A stretch of 37,380 nt of DNA from Saccharomonospora saliphila YIM 90502 (GTDB lineage: Bacteria > Actinomycetota > Actinomycetes > Mycobacteriales > Pseudonocardiaceae): NCBI RefSeq assembly GCF_000383795.1, contig NZ_KB912640.1:289731-327110 (forward strand), given 5' to 3'. The position numbers were made by a program, and so were the translations under genes. Positions within the stretch are counted from its first letter, which is position 1. Each line of letters opens with the position of its first letter. Shown piece after piece: positions 15,991 through 24,734 of this stretch. The notes below the pieces were generated by a model, which was not told the origin of the DNA, ran no database searches, and worked only from the letters and a program-made list of their open reading frames with translations.

Positions 15991-17529
15991 GTGGCAGTTC
16001 GTGGTGATGGAACGGATGAGAGCTCGGCGCTGCCCTTGCCGCTGACTCTTGCCGAGCTGGAGCAGTATCTGGCTAGAGCCGCGGACCTACTGCGCGGTAG
16101 CATCGATCAGGCGGACTTCAAGGCGTACATCTTTCCGCTGATGTTCTTCAAGCGGATCAGCGACGTTTACGTCGAGGAGTATAACGCCGCTCTCGCAGAG
16201 TCAGACGGTGACCACGAGTACGCTTCGTTCGCCGAGAACCACCGCTTCCGCATCCCGCAGGGCAGCCTCTGGGAGGACGTTCGGGCTCGGACCGAGAACG
16301 TTGGGCAGGCCCTGGTGACAGCGTTCCGGGAGATCGAGAAGGCCAACCCTGCAGTGCTCTACGGTATCTTCGGCAATGCCGCATGGACCAACAAGGATAA
16401 GCTGCCGGACGCGAAGCTGCGGGATCTTATCGAGCACTTCTCGGCCAAGGATCTGTCCAACGCCTCGGTCTCCCCGGACGTGTTCGGTCAAGCATATGAG
16501 TACCTGATCAAGCGCTTCGCCGATCAGGCGAACAAGAAGGCTGGCGAGTACTACACCCCGCGTCCGGTGGTCTCTCTGCTGGTCAACATCCTGGATCCGC
16601 AGGAGGGTGAAACCGTCTACGATCCGGCGTGCGGCACCGGCGGCATGCTGATCGAGGTCATCGAGCACGTCAAGGCGGCCGGGGGTGACCCGAAGACATT
16701 GTGGGGTCAGCTTTACGGCCAGGAAAAGGTGCTAGCGACGTCCGCGATGGCGCGGATGAACCTGTTGCTGCATGGCATCGAAGACTTTCAGATCGTCCGC
16801 GATGACACACTGCGCATGCCGGCGTTCTTCGACGGCCCACGATTGGCCCGTTTTGACTGTGTAATCGCCAATCCGCCCTTTTCACTCAAAAAGTGGGGTG
16901 AGGAGGCATGGGAGTCGGATCGGTGGGGGCGCCACGAGCTCGGCGGTGTGCCGCCAAAGGGATACGCCGACTGGGCATGGGTGCAACACATGCTGAGCTC
17001 GGCATCGCCCAGGACGGGGCGTGTAGCGGTAGTCCTGCCTCAGGGAGCATTGTTTCGCCAAGGCGCGGAGGCCCGTATCCGGGAGCACGTACTTAAGGCC
17101 GACCTCGTCGAAGCGGTGATAGGTCTGGCATCAAACTTGTTCTATGGCACTGGTCTCGCGGCGTGCGTGCTCATCCTGCGCAAGCGGAAACCCGCGGAAC
17201 GCAAGAACAAGGTGCTGTTCATCAACGGTGAGAAACTATTCAAGCGGGGCCGCAACCAGAACACCCTTGAACCTGAGCATGCCGAGACTCTACTGAAGGC
17301 ATACCACGCGTTCACCGACGAGCCCGGGCTGACCGCCGTCGCGTCACTCGACGAAATTGCCGACAACGGCTACAACCTCAGCATCCCCCAGTATGTCGAG
17401 CCCGCCGACAACGATCAGCAGGTCACGTTGGAGCAAGCCTTGGCCGATCTCGAAGTCGCGCATACCGCCATCCGCGAAACCCGCGCAGCATTGGAAACTG
17501 AACTGACGAAGTGGGGGTTGTCCGCGTGA
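15991..17529 (+). CDS. hsdM: Type I restriction-modification DNA methyltransferase subunit M (first copy)
   Basis: This 512-residue N6-adenine methyltransferase subunit has an N-terminal HsdM_N helical domain (about 20-165). The catalytic domain follows: SAM-binding DPACGTGGML at about 211-220 and catalytic NPPF at about 294-297 in CVIANPPFSLKKW. The start is GTG with AGGAG 9 bases upstream. It begins an operon with a second hsdM (4-bp overlap), hsdS and hsdR, about 126 bp after the pPIWI-RE gene. It is intact in length and motifs. It is clearly diverged from the second M subunit, so the pair is not a recent duplication. Confidence 0.93.
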   Translation: MAVRGDGTDESSALPLPLTLAELEQYLARAADLLRGSIDQADFKAYIFPLMFFKRISDVYVEEYNAALAESDGDHEYASFAENHRFRIPQGSLWEDVRARTENVGQALVTAFREIEKANPAVLYGIFGNAAWTNKDKLPDAKLRDLIEHFSAKDLSNASVSPDVFGQAYEYLIKRFADQANKKAGEYYTPRPVVSLLVNILDPQEGETVYDPACGTGGMLIEVIEHVKAAGGDPKTLWGQLYGQEKVLATSAMARMNLLLHGIEDFQIVRDDTLRMPAFFDGPRLARFDCVIANPPFSLKKWGEEAWESDRWGRHELGGVPPKGYADWAWVQHMLSSASPRTGRVAVVLPQGALFRQGAEARIREHVLKADLVEAVIGLASNLFYGTGLAACVLILRKRKPAERKNKVLFINGEKLFKRGRNQNTLEPEHAETLLKAYHAFTDEPGLTAVASLDEIADNGYNLSIPQYVEPADNDQQVTLEQALADLEVAHTAIRETRAALETELTKWGLSA

Positions 17530-18412
17530 GTGCGACGGACCGCATCACTCAGCGCGAGTTGGAGTCGTATCTCTGGGGTGCAGCGGTGCTGCTGCGCGGA
17601 TTGATCGACGCCGGGGACTACAAGCAGTTCATCTTCCCGCTAGTATTCCTTAAACGCCTGTCCGATGTCTACGACGAGGAACATGCAGCAGCGTTGCAGG
17701 TATACGGCGACGAGAATCTCGCCGATCTGCCGGAGAACCATCGATTCGCCATTCCCGACGGCGCGCATTGGAATGATATTCGCGCGGTGACCCAAAATGT
17801 CGGAGCCACGATTCTCAATGCGATGCGAACGATCGAGAAGGCGAATCCAGACACGCTGCTCGGGGTATTCGGCGACGGCGATTGGGGCAACAAGAGCCTT
17901 CTGCCCGACGCCACGCTCAGAGACCTAATCGAGCACTTCTCCACCAAAACCCTCTCGGTCGCAAATCTTCCGGAAGACGAACTTGGCCAGGGCTACGAAT
18001 TCCTAATCAAGAAGTTCGCCGATGACTCTGGACACACAGCGCAGGAGTTCTACACCAACCGTACCTTGGTGCACCTTATGACAATGATGCTCCGGCCTGA
18101 ACCCGGCGAGAGCGTCTACGACCCAACCTGTGGTACCGGCGGTATGCTCATCTCCACCGCCGCCGAGCTACGCCGCCAAGGTAAGGAGTGGCGCAATCTC
18201 GGACTGTACGGCCAGGAACTAAACTACGGAACCTCCGCTATCGCCCGGATGAACCTGTTCCTGCACGGCATCGCCGACGGACACATTACCCATGGCGACA
18301 CGCTCACCAAACCCGCATTTCTGGACCGCCGCAGCCGGCTCCGTACGTTTGACGTGGTTCTGGCCAATCCACCCTACTCCATCCGAAACTGGAACCGATC
18401 CGCCTTCACTAA

Positions 18413-19263
18413 GAGCTCCTAACGTATTCGGTTGGGGAGTCGGCGCCAGCAGATGATGCTGGTGGCGAGGGTGAGGAGGCCGTGGTGGATGTCGGTGCGG
18501 CGTTCCCACCGGGTGGCCAGGCGGCGGAACTGGTGCAGCAGCGCCAGGGTCTGTTCGACGACCCACCGTGCTGCCTGGACGTTGTCGCGGGTGCCGCGTC
18601 GGCTGATCAACGGGCGGATCCCTCGCCGCCGCAGCGCATCGCGGTAGGTGTCGTAGTCGTAGCCTCGGTCAGCCACGAGCACGTCAGGGTTTGCGGCGGG
18701 GCCTGCCTCGCCGTCCCCGTACCGGTCGGGATGGCCCCGACCAGCGGCAGAAGCTGAGTGATGTCGTTGCGGTTGCCGCCGGTGAGCCGCACCGCGAGGG
18801 GGATGCCCCCGCCGTCGCAGATCACATGGTGCTTCGAGCCGGTCTTGGCCCGGTCGACCGGGCTCGGCCCCGTGTCCGGCCCCCCTTTTCGCGCGCACGT
18901 GCGAAGCATCCACACACGCCCGGGACCAGTCGATGGCCGCGGCCGCGTTCAGCTCCGCCAGCAACACCTCGTGCAACCGGTCGAACACCCCCGCCTCCTG
19001 CCAGTCCCGCAACCGCCGCCAACACGTCATGCCCGAGCCGAAGCCCAGCTCCTGCGGCAGGTCCTCCCACCCGATCCCGGTGTAGAGCACGAACAAGATG
19101 CCCTGCAACACCTGCCGATCCGGCAACGGCTTCGGCCCCGTCCTGCCCGCCGGACGCACCGGCAACACCGGCTCGACCCGCGACCACAACTCATCCGACA
19201 CCACCCACGGCGCACCCACACCAAGACCATCTCAAACCAAGATCATCAATGTGTTAGGGGCTC
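18413..19263 (-). mobile_element. IS5-family insertion sequence, complete copy in hsdM
   Basis: An 851-bp element. Imperfect terminal inverted repeats begin GAGCTCCTAAC on the left and, read inward, GAGCCCCTAAC on the right. It is flanked by a 3-bp TAA duplication (18410-18412 and 19264-19266), typical of the IS427-like group of IS5. Excision in silico restores the hsdM frame exactly, which fixes the ends. A nearly identical copy starts at 37129 in the same orientation. Confidence 0.93.
18419..19219 (-). CDS. IS5-family (IS427-like) DDE transposase with an internally out-of-frame segment
   Basis: One 266-codon frame covers the IS. It has the N-terminal domain (DELWSRVEPVLPVRP, GIGWEDLPQELGFGSGMTCWRRLRDWQ), a first catalytic Asp in CVDASHVRA, a second in VLVADRGYDYDTYRD, and Glu in RWVVEQTLALLHQFRRLATRWERR. 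Between about 18880 and 18710 the family sequence (KGGPDTGPSPVDRAKTGSKHH, HVICDGGGIPLAVRLTGGNRND) is in a neighbouring frame. The long frame therefore carries nonsense in its middle. One shift falls at a run AAAAGGGGGG, where programmed frameshifting is known in this group. The second shift back suggests an additional indel. Activity of this copy is doubtful. Confidence 0.85.
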   Translation of the reverse strand: MGAPWVVSDELWSRVEPVLPVRPAGRTGPKPLPDRQVLQGILFVLYTGIGWEDLPQELGFGSGMTCWRRLRDWQEAGVFDRLHEVLLAELNAAAAIDWSRACVDASHVRAKRGAGHGAEPGRPGQDRLEAPCDLRRRGHPPRGAAHRRQPQRHHSASAAGRGHPDRYGDGEAGPAANPDVLVADRGYDYDTYRDALRRRGIRPLISRRGTRDNVQAARWVVEQTLALLHQFRRLATRWERRTDIHHGLLTLATSIICWRRLPNRIR

Positions 19264-19878
19264 TAAGGACCCCTACGGCCGCAATACCTGGGGAGTCCCA
19301 CCCCAGAACGCTGCTGACTACGCCTTCATTCAGCACATTGCACAGAGCCTTGATCCCAATTCTGGTCGAGCGGCGATCCTCCTGCCCCACGGGGTGTTGA
19401 CACGCGTTTCAGAAGCCTCGGTGCGGCGAGCGATGGTCGAGTCAGACCTCGTTGAGGCAGTCATCGGCCTTGCTCCTGGCCTGTTCTACAACTCATCAAT
19501 GGAGGCGATCGTCCTCGTGCTTCGGGCTCGTAAACCACGGAACCGCCGCGGCCGAGTTTTGTTCATCAACGCAGTCAACGAGTTCGCTCGGGAACAAGCA
19601 CAGTCATTTCTGCGGGAGCAGCACCAACAAAAGATCCTCGCGGCATATGACAATTTCGCCGACGATGAGGGCTTCGCTGCCGTCGTCACTCACGAGCAAA
19701 TCGTTGAAAAGACGTGGAGCCTCGCTATTCCTCTATATGTAAAGTCGCCGAGCAGTGGACGAGCGGCCGCCGGCGTCAATGACATCGAAAACGCTGTCGA
19801 GTCGTGGCGCGACTCCTCCGCCCGGGCAGACACCGCCGTTGAAAGTGCGCTCAATCAGCTCAGGTTGCGGGTGACGCA

Positions 19879-21060
19879 ATGAACCTCGACCTCGCGAAGA
19901 CCGACTGGAAACGAGTTCGGTTGGGAGATGTGATCCGTCGCTCGCGGGTACAGGTAGACCCTGCCAGCGGCAGTGTCGAACGGTATGTAGCAGGCGGGCA
20001 CATCGACGGCGATAGTGTCACGATCGAGCGGTGGGGGGACGTCGATGATGGGCAGATGGGCTCTACATTCCGATACGTCTTCAGCCCCGGGCAGGTTCTT
20101 TTCGTTTCGGCTCGACCTTATCTCCGAAAAGTCGGCGTGCCCGACTTCGAAGGGGTCGTGGCCGACAAGACCTACGTCCTCGACGCCGTCGCAGAGAACG
20201 GTCTACTGCAAGAGTTTCTCCCCTTCATTCTCTCTTCCGACCGATTCGTCGAATACGCAACCGCAGAAGCGACGGGCTCCATGAACCCGCGTCTCCTCTG
20301 GGGACCGATGCAACGCTACGAATTCGACCTTCCGCCCCTCGACGAACAGAAACGACTCTCGGACCTGCTTTGGGCGATCGAGCGCCACGAGCGATCCGTT
20401 CGTTTCTCCGTCGAATCCGCGGAGCTAATTCAAGCTCGACTCAGGTCGAATTTGTTCGAGAAGGAGCGGAATACCGTTCCTGCGCCAGATGCTTTCGATA
20501 TAACTATCGGGCGCCAACGGTCTCCAAGGAATCAGTCAGGCGACCATATGGTTCCCTATATGCGGTCGGCAAACGTGACACCCGACGGCATAGACCTCGA
20601 TAACATGAAGAGGATGAACTTCTCGCCAGAGGAACAAGAAAAGTTCGCCCTGAAAAGTGGTGATGTGCTTGTCTCGGAGGGCAGCGCGAGCGCAAAATCG
20701 GTCGGAATGCCTGCGGTTTGGAGAGGCGAACTCGATCAGGTCGTCTGTTTCCAGAACACGCTCTTGCGCTACCGAGCCGTGCCTGACGTGACCCTGCCGG
20801 GTTTCGTTGAGCAGTGGTGCCGATGGGCCTTCGAGACTGGGGAATTTCGCCGCGCTTCCTCCGGTACAAACATCCACCATATCGGCACCAAGGGGGCGTC
20901 TGCGATGAAGGTTGGACTTCCGAGCATCGAGGAACAAGCTCGGTTCCTCCATGATATCTCTACCATAGGCGAGGCAGTTGCTGCGGCGTCATCTGAATCT
21001 AAGTCGGTTGCTGCCCTCCGTACGGCAGTATCAACTCAGGTCTTCGGAGGCTCCGGATGA
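19879..21060 (+). CDS. hsdS: Type I restriction-modification specificity subunit S
   Basis: This 393-residue specificity subunit has the usual two target recognition domains (about 10-165 and 205-370), each followed by a helical conserved region. The first ends at DLPPLDEQKRLSDLLWAIER, the second at GLPSIEEQARFLHDIS. These place two M subunits and read the two halves of a bipartite site. It overlaps hsdM2 upstream and hsdR downstream by 4 bp (ATGA in both cases). The second recognition domain looks poorer in GC than its neighbours, as expected for recognition domains exchanged by recombination. The target sequence cannot be predicted from the protein. Confidence 0.93.
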   Translation: MNLDLAKTDWKRVRLGDVIRRSRVQVDPASGSVERYVAGGHIDGDSVTIERWGDVDDGQMGSTFRYVFSPGQVLFVSARPYLRKVGVPDFEGVVADKTYVLDAVAENGLLQEFLPFILSSDRFVEYATAEATGSMNPRLLWGPMQRYEFDLPPLDEQKRLSDLLWAIERHERSVRFSVESAELIQARLRSNLFEKERNTVPAPDAFDITIGRQRSPRNQSGDHMVPYMRSANVTPDGIDLDNMKRMNFSPEEQEKFALKSGDVLVSEGSASAKSVGMPAVWRGELDQVVCFQNTLLRYRAVPDVTLPGFVEQWCRWAFETGEFRRASSGTNIHHIGTKGASAMKVGLPSIEEQARFLHDISTIGEAVAAASSESKSVAALRTAVSTQVFGGSG

Positions 21061-23990
21061 CTTTTAACGAGGCTAACAGTGTTCGCGACTTCGTACGCGA
21101 TCTGCTCGCTTCCATCGACGTCCAGTTCGTTCAGGGCAGCGAGTTGCCGCGGCGGGCCGATGAGGTGCTGCTGGAGACGCAGGTCAAGGACGCTTTGATC
21201 CGGCTGAACCCCGAGATCGAGGAGGCACCGCAGCGCGCCGATGAAGTGATCTACCAGCTGCGGTCCATTATTCTGTCCGCGAGGCAGTCGCCGCGTCCGG
21301 TGGTGGCGAACGAGGAGTTCGCCAATTGGTTGACCGGGCAGAAGTCGATGCCGTTCGGCCCGGATGGGGCGCACACCACGGTACGGTTGATCGATTTCGA
21401 GAACCCCGCCGCGAGCGCAAACCACTGGATCGTCTCCACCGAGGTCACCTATGGCATCGGCCGGGTGGAGCGTCGGTTCGATGTGGTGCTGTGGTGCAAC
21501 GGTTTTCCGCTCGTGGTGGGCGAAGCGAAGTCTCCGGTAAGGCCGGCGTACTCGTGGGTCGACGCGGCGGCGCAGATTAACGAGGATTATGAGGTCAACG
21601 TCCCCAGTTTCTTCGTGCCGAACGTTCTGAGTTTCGCCACCGAAGGTAAGGACTTCCGCTACGGCTCGTTGGGGATGCCGGTCGACCTGTGGGGACCGTG
21701 GCGTGAAGAGGACGGCGAGTCTGCACCTGCACCGGTCGGCCTGGCTGCGGTTAAACAAGCCGTCGAGGGCGTACTGACGCCGTCAGCGGTGTTGGAATTT
21801 CTGCGGTTCTTCACCTTGTTCGCTACAGACAAGAACCATCGCAAGATCAAGATTGTCGCCCGATTCCAACAGTTTCAGGCCACCAACCTCATCGTTGAAC
21901 GGGTCCTGCACGGCAGGATCAAGCAGGGTCTGATCTGGCACTTCCAGGGGTCAGGCAAGTCTCTACTGATGGTGTTTACCGCGCAAAAGTTGCGGGCCTC
22001 TGCTGGACTGACCAACCCAACCGTACTCATCGTGGTGGACCGCATCGATTTGGACACCCAGATCACTGCGACGTTCAACGCCTCTGATGTACCGAACCTG
22101 GTCTCTACCGACAGTCGCAAGGAGCTCCAGGAACTCCTAGTGGCGGGCGTCCGCAAGGTGATCATCACGACGGTGCACAAGTTCGGTGAGGCATCTGGGC
22201 TACTCGACGATCGCAGCAACATCATCCTGATGGTCGATGAGGCACACCGGTCACAAGAGGGCGATTTCGGGCGTAGGATGCGCGAGGCGCTCCCGAACGC
22301 GTTCCTCTTCGGCTTGACCGGTACCCCGATCAACCGTCGTGACCGCAACACGTTCGTCTGGTTCGGCTCCGAGGAAGATGAGAGCGGCTACTTGTCCCGC
22401 TATGCCTTCCAAGATTCGATCCGTGATGGTGCAACACTGCCACTGCACTTCGAACCGCGCCTGTCTGACATTCACCTCGATGAGGACGCGATCAACGCCG
22501 CGTTCGAGGAGCTAGCCCGGCAACACCAGCTCACCGACGACGACAAGATCGCCCTATCCACGAGAGCCGCCTCGATCGAGGCGCTACTCAAGACCCCGGA
22601 GCGGATCAGCAAGATCGCCGGTGACATCGCTGACCACTTCATGACCAAGGTCGATCCGCAGGGACTTAAGGCACAGGTCGTCGTCTACGACAAACCCACT
22701 TGCGTCGCATATAAAGAAGAACTCGACGACCTGCTCGGACCGGATGCCTCGACCATCGTCATGAGCCGCGACGCGCGCGATCCGCAAGAGTGGAAAGAGA
22801 AGTACACGCCCGACCGCGACGAGCTAGAACGGATCAGCGCACGTTTCAACGACCCGGCGGACCCGCTCAAAATCATCATCGTCACGGCCAAGCTGCTCAC
22901 CGGCTTCGATGCACCAATCCTGTACGCACAGTACCTAGATAGGCCGCTGAAGGAACATACTCTCCTGCAGGCGATCACGCGTACCAACCGACCGTACCCG
23001 CCCCACAAAACGCACGGTCTTATTGTCGACTACCTCGGCATTTTCGACGACGTTGCCAAGGCGTTTGCGTTCGACGACAAGAGCGTTCAACAAGTCATCA
23101 GCAACGTCGCCGTACTTCGTGGCCAACTGGAGCCAGCGATCCAGGCTGCCCTCGCGTACTTCCCTGGTGTGGATCGCACCCTCGGGGGGTACGAAGGACT
23201 CGTCCAAGCCCAGAGTGCGCTCGCCGATGATGAGACTAGAGACTCGTTCGCGGCAGCCTACAGTGTCGTATCTCAGCTCTGGGAGACGCTCAGTCCAGAT
23301 CCGGTCCTGTGCGACCACGAAGCAGATTACCGGTGGCTGACAGATGTCTATGAATCCGTTCGACCGTCCGACGTTACTGGCCGGCTGGTCTGGCACACCC
23401 TAGGTGCTAAGACGCTAGAGCTCATCAATGAGCATGTGACCGTTGAAGTGCCTCGGACCGATCTGGAAACCATCGTCCTCGACTCACAGGTCATCGAAGA
23501 TCTGATGTCTGGGAAACGCAAAGACATCGACCCCGTCGAGGTCGAGAAATGGATTACCGCCCGGATCGCGAAACACGTTGGCAACCCGATCTTCATCGAA
23601 CTCGGCAAACGTCTCAACGCACTGCGTGAGAAGTACGCGCATGCCCAGCAGGCGAGTCTAGAGTTCCTCAAGGAGCTCTTCGAACTGGCACGGGACACCG
23701 TTGCCGCGGAAAAAGAAGCCGCCGAGGTACCACGTGAAGAGCTCGGTAAAGCCGCACTCACCGAGCTCTTTGAGTCCCTGAAGGGTGACGACACCCCCAT
23801 CATCGTCGAAAACGTGGTCAACGAGGTTGATCAAGTCCTGCGCACCGTCCGCTTCGATGGCTGGCAAAATACCCACGAAGGAGACCGGTTGGTTCAACAA
23901 GCGCTGCGCAAGACCCTCTACGTCAAGTTCAAGATCCGCGAGAACGAGGTCTTCGAACGCGCCTTAGGCTACATCCGCGAGTATTACTAA
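21057..23990 (+). CDS. hsdR: Type I restriction endonuclease subunit R
   Basis: This 977-residue motor nuclease has an N-terminal PD-(D/E)xK domain with FDVVLWCNGFPLVVGEAKSP (Asp near 142, Glu-Ala-Lys near 155-157). The SF2 translocase follows: Walker A HFQGSGKS (about 295-302), DEAH in MVDEAHRSQ (about 393-397), LTGTPI, TGFDAPILYAQYLD and QAITRTNRPY. A helical C-terminal region is expected to dock on the MTase. It appears intact. It is the last gene of the operon, and its TAA overlaps the convergent creatininase-like gene by 4 bp, so there is no terminator between them. Restriction needs a working M2S complex, which the IS in hsdM2 may have removed. Confidence 0.95.
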   Translation: MTFNEANSVRDFVRDLLASIDVQFVQGSELPRRADEVLLETQVKDALIRLNPEIEEAPQRADEVIYQLRSIILSARQSPRPVVANEEFANWLTGQKSMPFGPDGAHTTVRLIDFENPAASANHWIVSTEVTYGIGRVERRFDVVLWCNGFPLVVGEAKSPVRPAYSWVDAAAQINEDYEVNVPSFFVPNVLSFATEGKDFRYGSLGMPVDLWGPWREEDGESAPAPVGLAAVKQAVEGVLTPSAVLEFLRFFTLFATDKNHRKIKIVARFQQFQATNLIVERVLHGRIKQGLIWHFQGSGKSLLMVFTAQKLRASAGLTNPTVLIVVDRIDLDTQITATFNASDVPNLVSTDSRKELQELLVAGVRKVIITTVHKFGEASGLLDDRSNIILMVDEAHRSQEGDFGRRMREALPNAFLFGLTGTPINRRDRNTFVWFGSEEDESGYLSRYAFQDSIRDGATLPLHFEPRLSDIHLDEDAINAAFEELARQHQLTDDDKIALSTRAASIEALLKTPERISKIAGDIADHFMTKVDPQGLKAQVVVYDKPTCVAYKEELDDLLGPDASTIVMSRDARDPQEWKEKYTPDRDELERISARFNDPADPLKIIIVTAKLLTGFDAPILYAQYLDRPLKEHTLLQAITRTNRPYPPHKTHGLIVDYLGIFDDVAKAFAFDDKSVQQVISNVAVLRGQLEPAIQAALAYFPGVDRTLGGYEGLVQAQSALADDETRDSFAAAYSVVSQLWETLSPDPVLCDHEADYRWLTDVYESVRPSDVTGRLVWHTLGAKTLELINEHVTVEVPRTDLETIVLDSQVIEDLMSGKRKDIDPVEVEKWITARIAKHVGNPIFIELGKRLNALREKYAHAQQASLEFLKELFELARDTVAAEKEAAEVPREELGKAALTELFESLKGDDTPIIVENVVNEVDQVLRTVRFDGWQNTHEGDRLVQQALRKTLYVKFKIRENEVFERALGYIREYY

Positions 23991-24703
23991 CTGTTGATGG
24001 TCTTGAGGTGGTCGGCGAAGGACGCGGCGAGGCTGTCGAGTGCGGCCCTGCCCTTGGCTGCTGTGGCTTCGGAGGGGCGGCCGATGATGCCGTTGATGGT
24101 GTAGCCCTTCATGCCGGTGACGAGCAGGTGCGGCCGGTTGTTGGCTTCGTGGTCCGCGTCAGCGTAGGTGTCACCAACCAGCTCGGGGTGGGTGTGCAGA
24201 AGGATCGAGGTTTCCATCTCACCGCCGTGCATGTCGTCGTGATTGGTGGTGACGGCTCCGGCATGGGCGCGGGCGGCGGACCAGTCGTCGCGGCCGGGAA
24301 AGAGGAGGACTCTGCGATCTTCCACGTTGGCTTGTTGGGCGATGTTGGAGAGCACGTAGTTGCCGCCGTGTCCGTTGACCAGGGCGAGCTTGGTGATGCC
24401 CGATCGTGCCAGTGACGTGCGGATGTCGTCGATGACGTTGATCAGGGTGCTGGCGCTGATGCTGACCGTGCCGGGATAGCCGGGCAAGCCTTCGTGCTCG
24501 TGGGAGCACGAGAGGGTGATGGGCGGCAGTAGGAGCAGGTCGTACGTTTCGGCGATCCGCGCGGCGATGGTGCAGGCGATCACGGTGTCGGTCGCGAGCG
24601 GGAGGTGTTCGCCATGCTGCTCGAAGCTGCCGACCGGCAGGATGGCAACGCGGGCGTTGCGGCGGGCTTCGTCGGCGGCGGTGGCGCTGGTGAGCAGATC
24701 CAC
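23987..24703 (-). CDS. Creatininase-family amidohydrolase
   Basis: A 238-residue protein. The start is GTG 24703 with AAGGAGA about 6-12 bases upstream. The open frame reaches 25111, but the extra part is Pro/Thr/Ser-rich shadow of the upstream gene. Metal-binding motifs of the family are complete: GSFEQHGEHLPLATDT, LVNGHGGN and HGGEMETS. Relatives include creatinine amidohydrolase, MftE of mycofactocin maturation and formamidopyrimidine-type amide hydrolases, all cleaving small amides at two metal ions. Here it follows the regulator gene at 24735 by 31 bp on the same strand and lies next to a nucleotide/sugar-type operon. Its substrate is likely a small cyclic amide in that pathway. No mycofactocin genes are present. 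Confidence 0.88.
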   Translation of the reverse strand: MDLLTSATAADEARRNARVAILPVGSFEQHGEHLPLATDTVIACTIAARIAETYDLLLLPPITLSCSHEHEGLPGYPGTVSISASTLINVIDDIRTSLARSGITKLALVNGHGGNYVLSNIAQQANVEDRRVLLFPGRDDWSAARAHAGAVTTNHDDMHGGEMETSILLHTHPELVGDTYADADHEANNRPHLLVTGMKGYTINGIIGRPSEATAAKGRAALDSLAASFADHLKTINS

Positions 24704-24734
24704 GCGGTTCTCCTTGCTGTTGATGGGACGGGCG

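Larger units (their letters stand above)
17526..19882 (+). pseudogene. hsdM: Second hsdM gene, interrupted by an IS5-family element
   Basis: The 5' part (17526-18412) starts at GTG overlapping the first hsdM stop (GTGA). It encodes HsdM_N, DPTCGTGGML (about 198-207) and NPPY (about 281-284). The frame then enters the IS and stops at once. The 3' part (19267-19882) resumes at DPYGRNTWGVPPQNAADYAF and runs to a stop that overlaps hsdS. Removing the 851-bp IS plus one TAA copy restores the codons ACT-AAG-GAC and a continuous 500-residue protein, close to the 512 of its neighbour. As it stands the gene makes a truncated protein that lacks the C-terminal half. In-frame starts before the 3' part lie inside the IS and are not real N-termini. 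Confidence 0.92.

Noticed and set aside
18758-19266. An ORF that fuses IS sequence to the 3' half of hsdM2
   Set aside because: The first 170 codons are antisense to the transposase, so the N-terminus is not a real protein.
23987-24703. Mycofactocin cluster (creatininase-family MftE)
   Set aside because: No MftA precursor, MftB or radical-SAM MftC gene is nearby.
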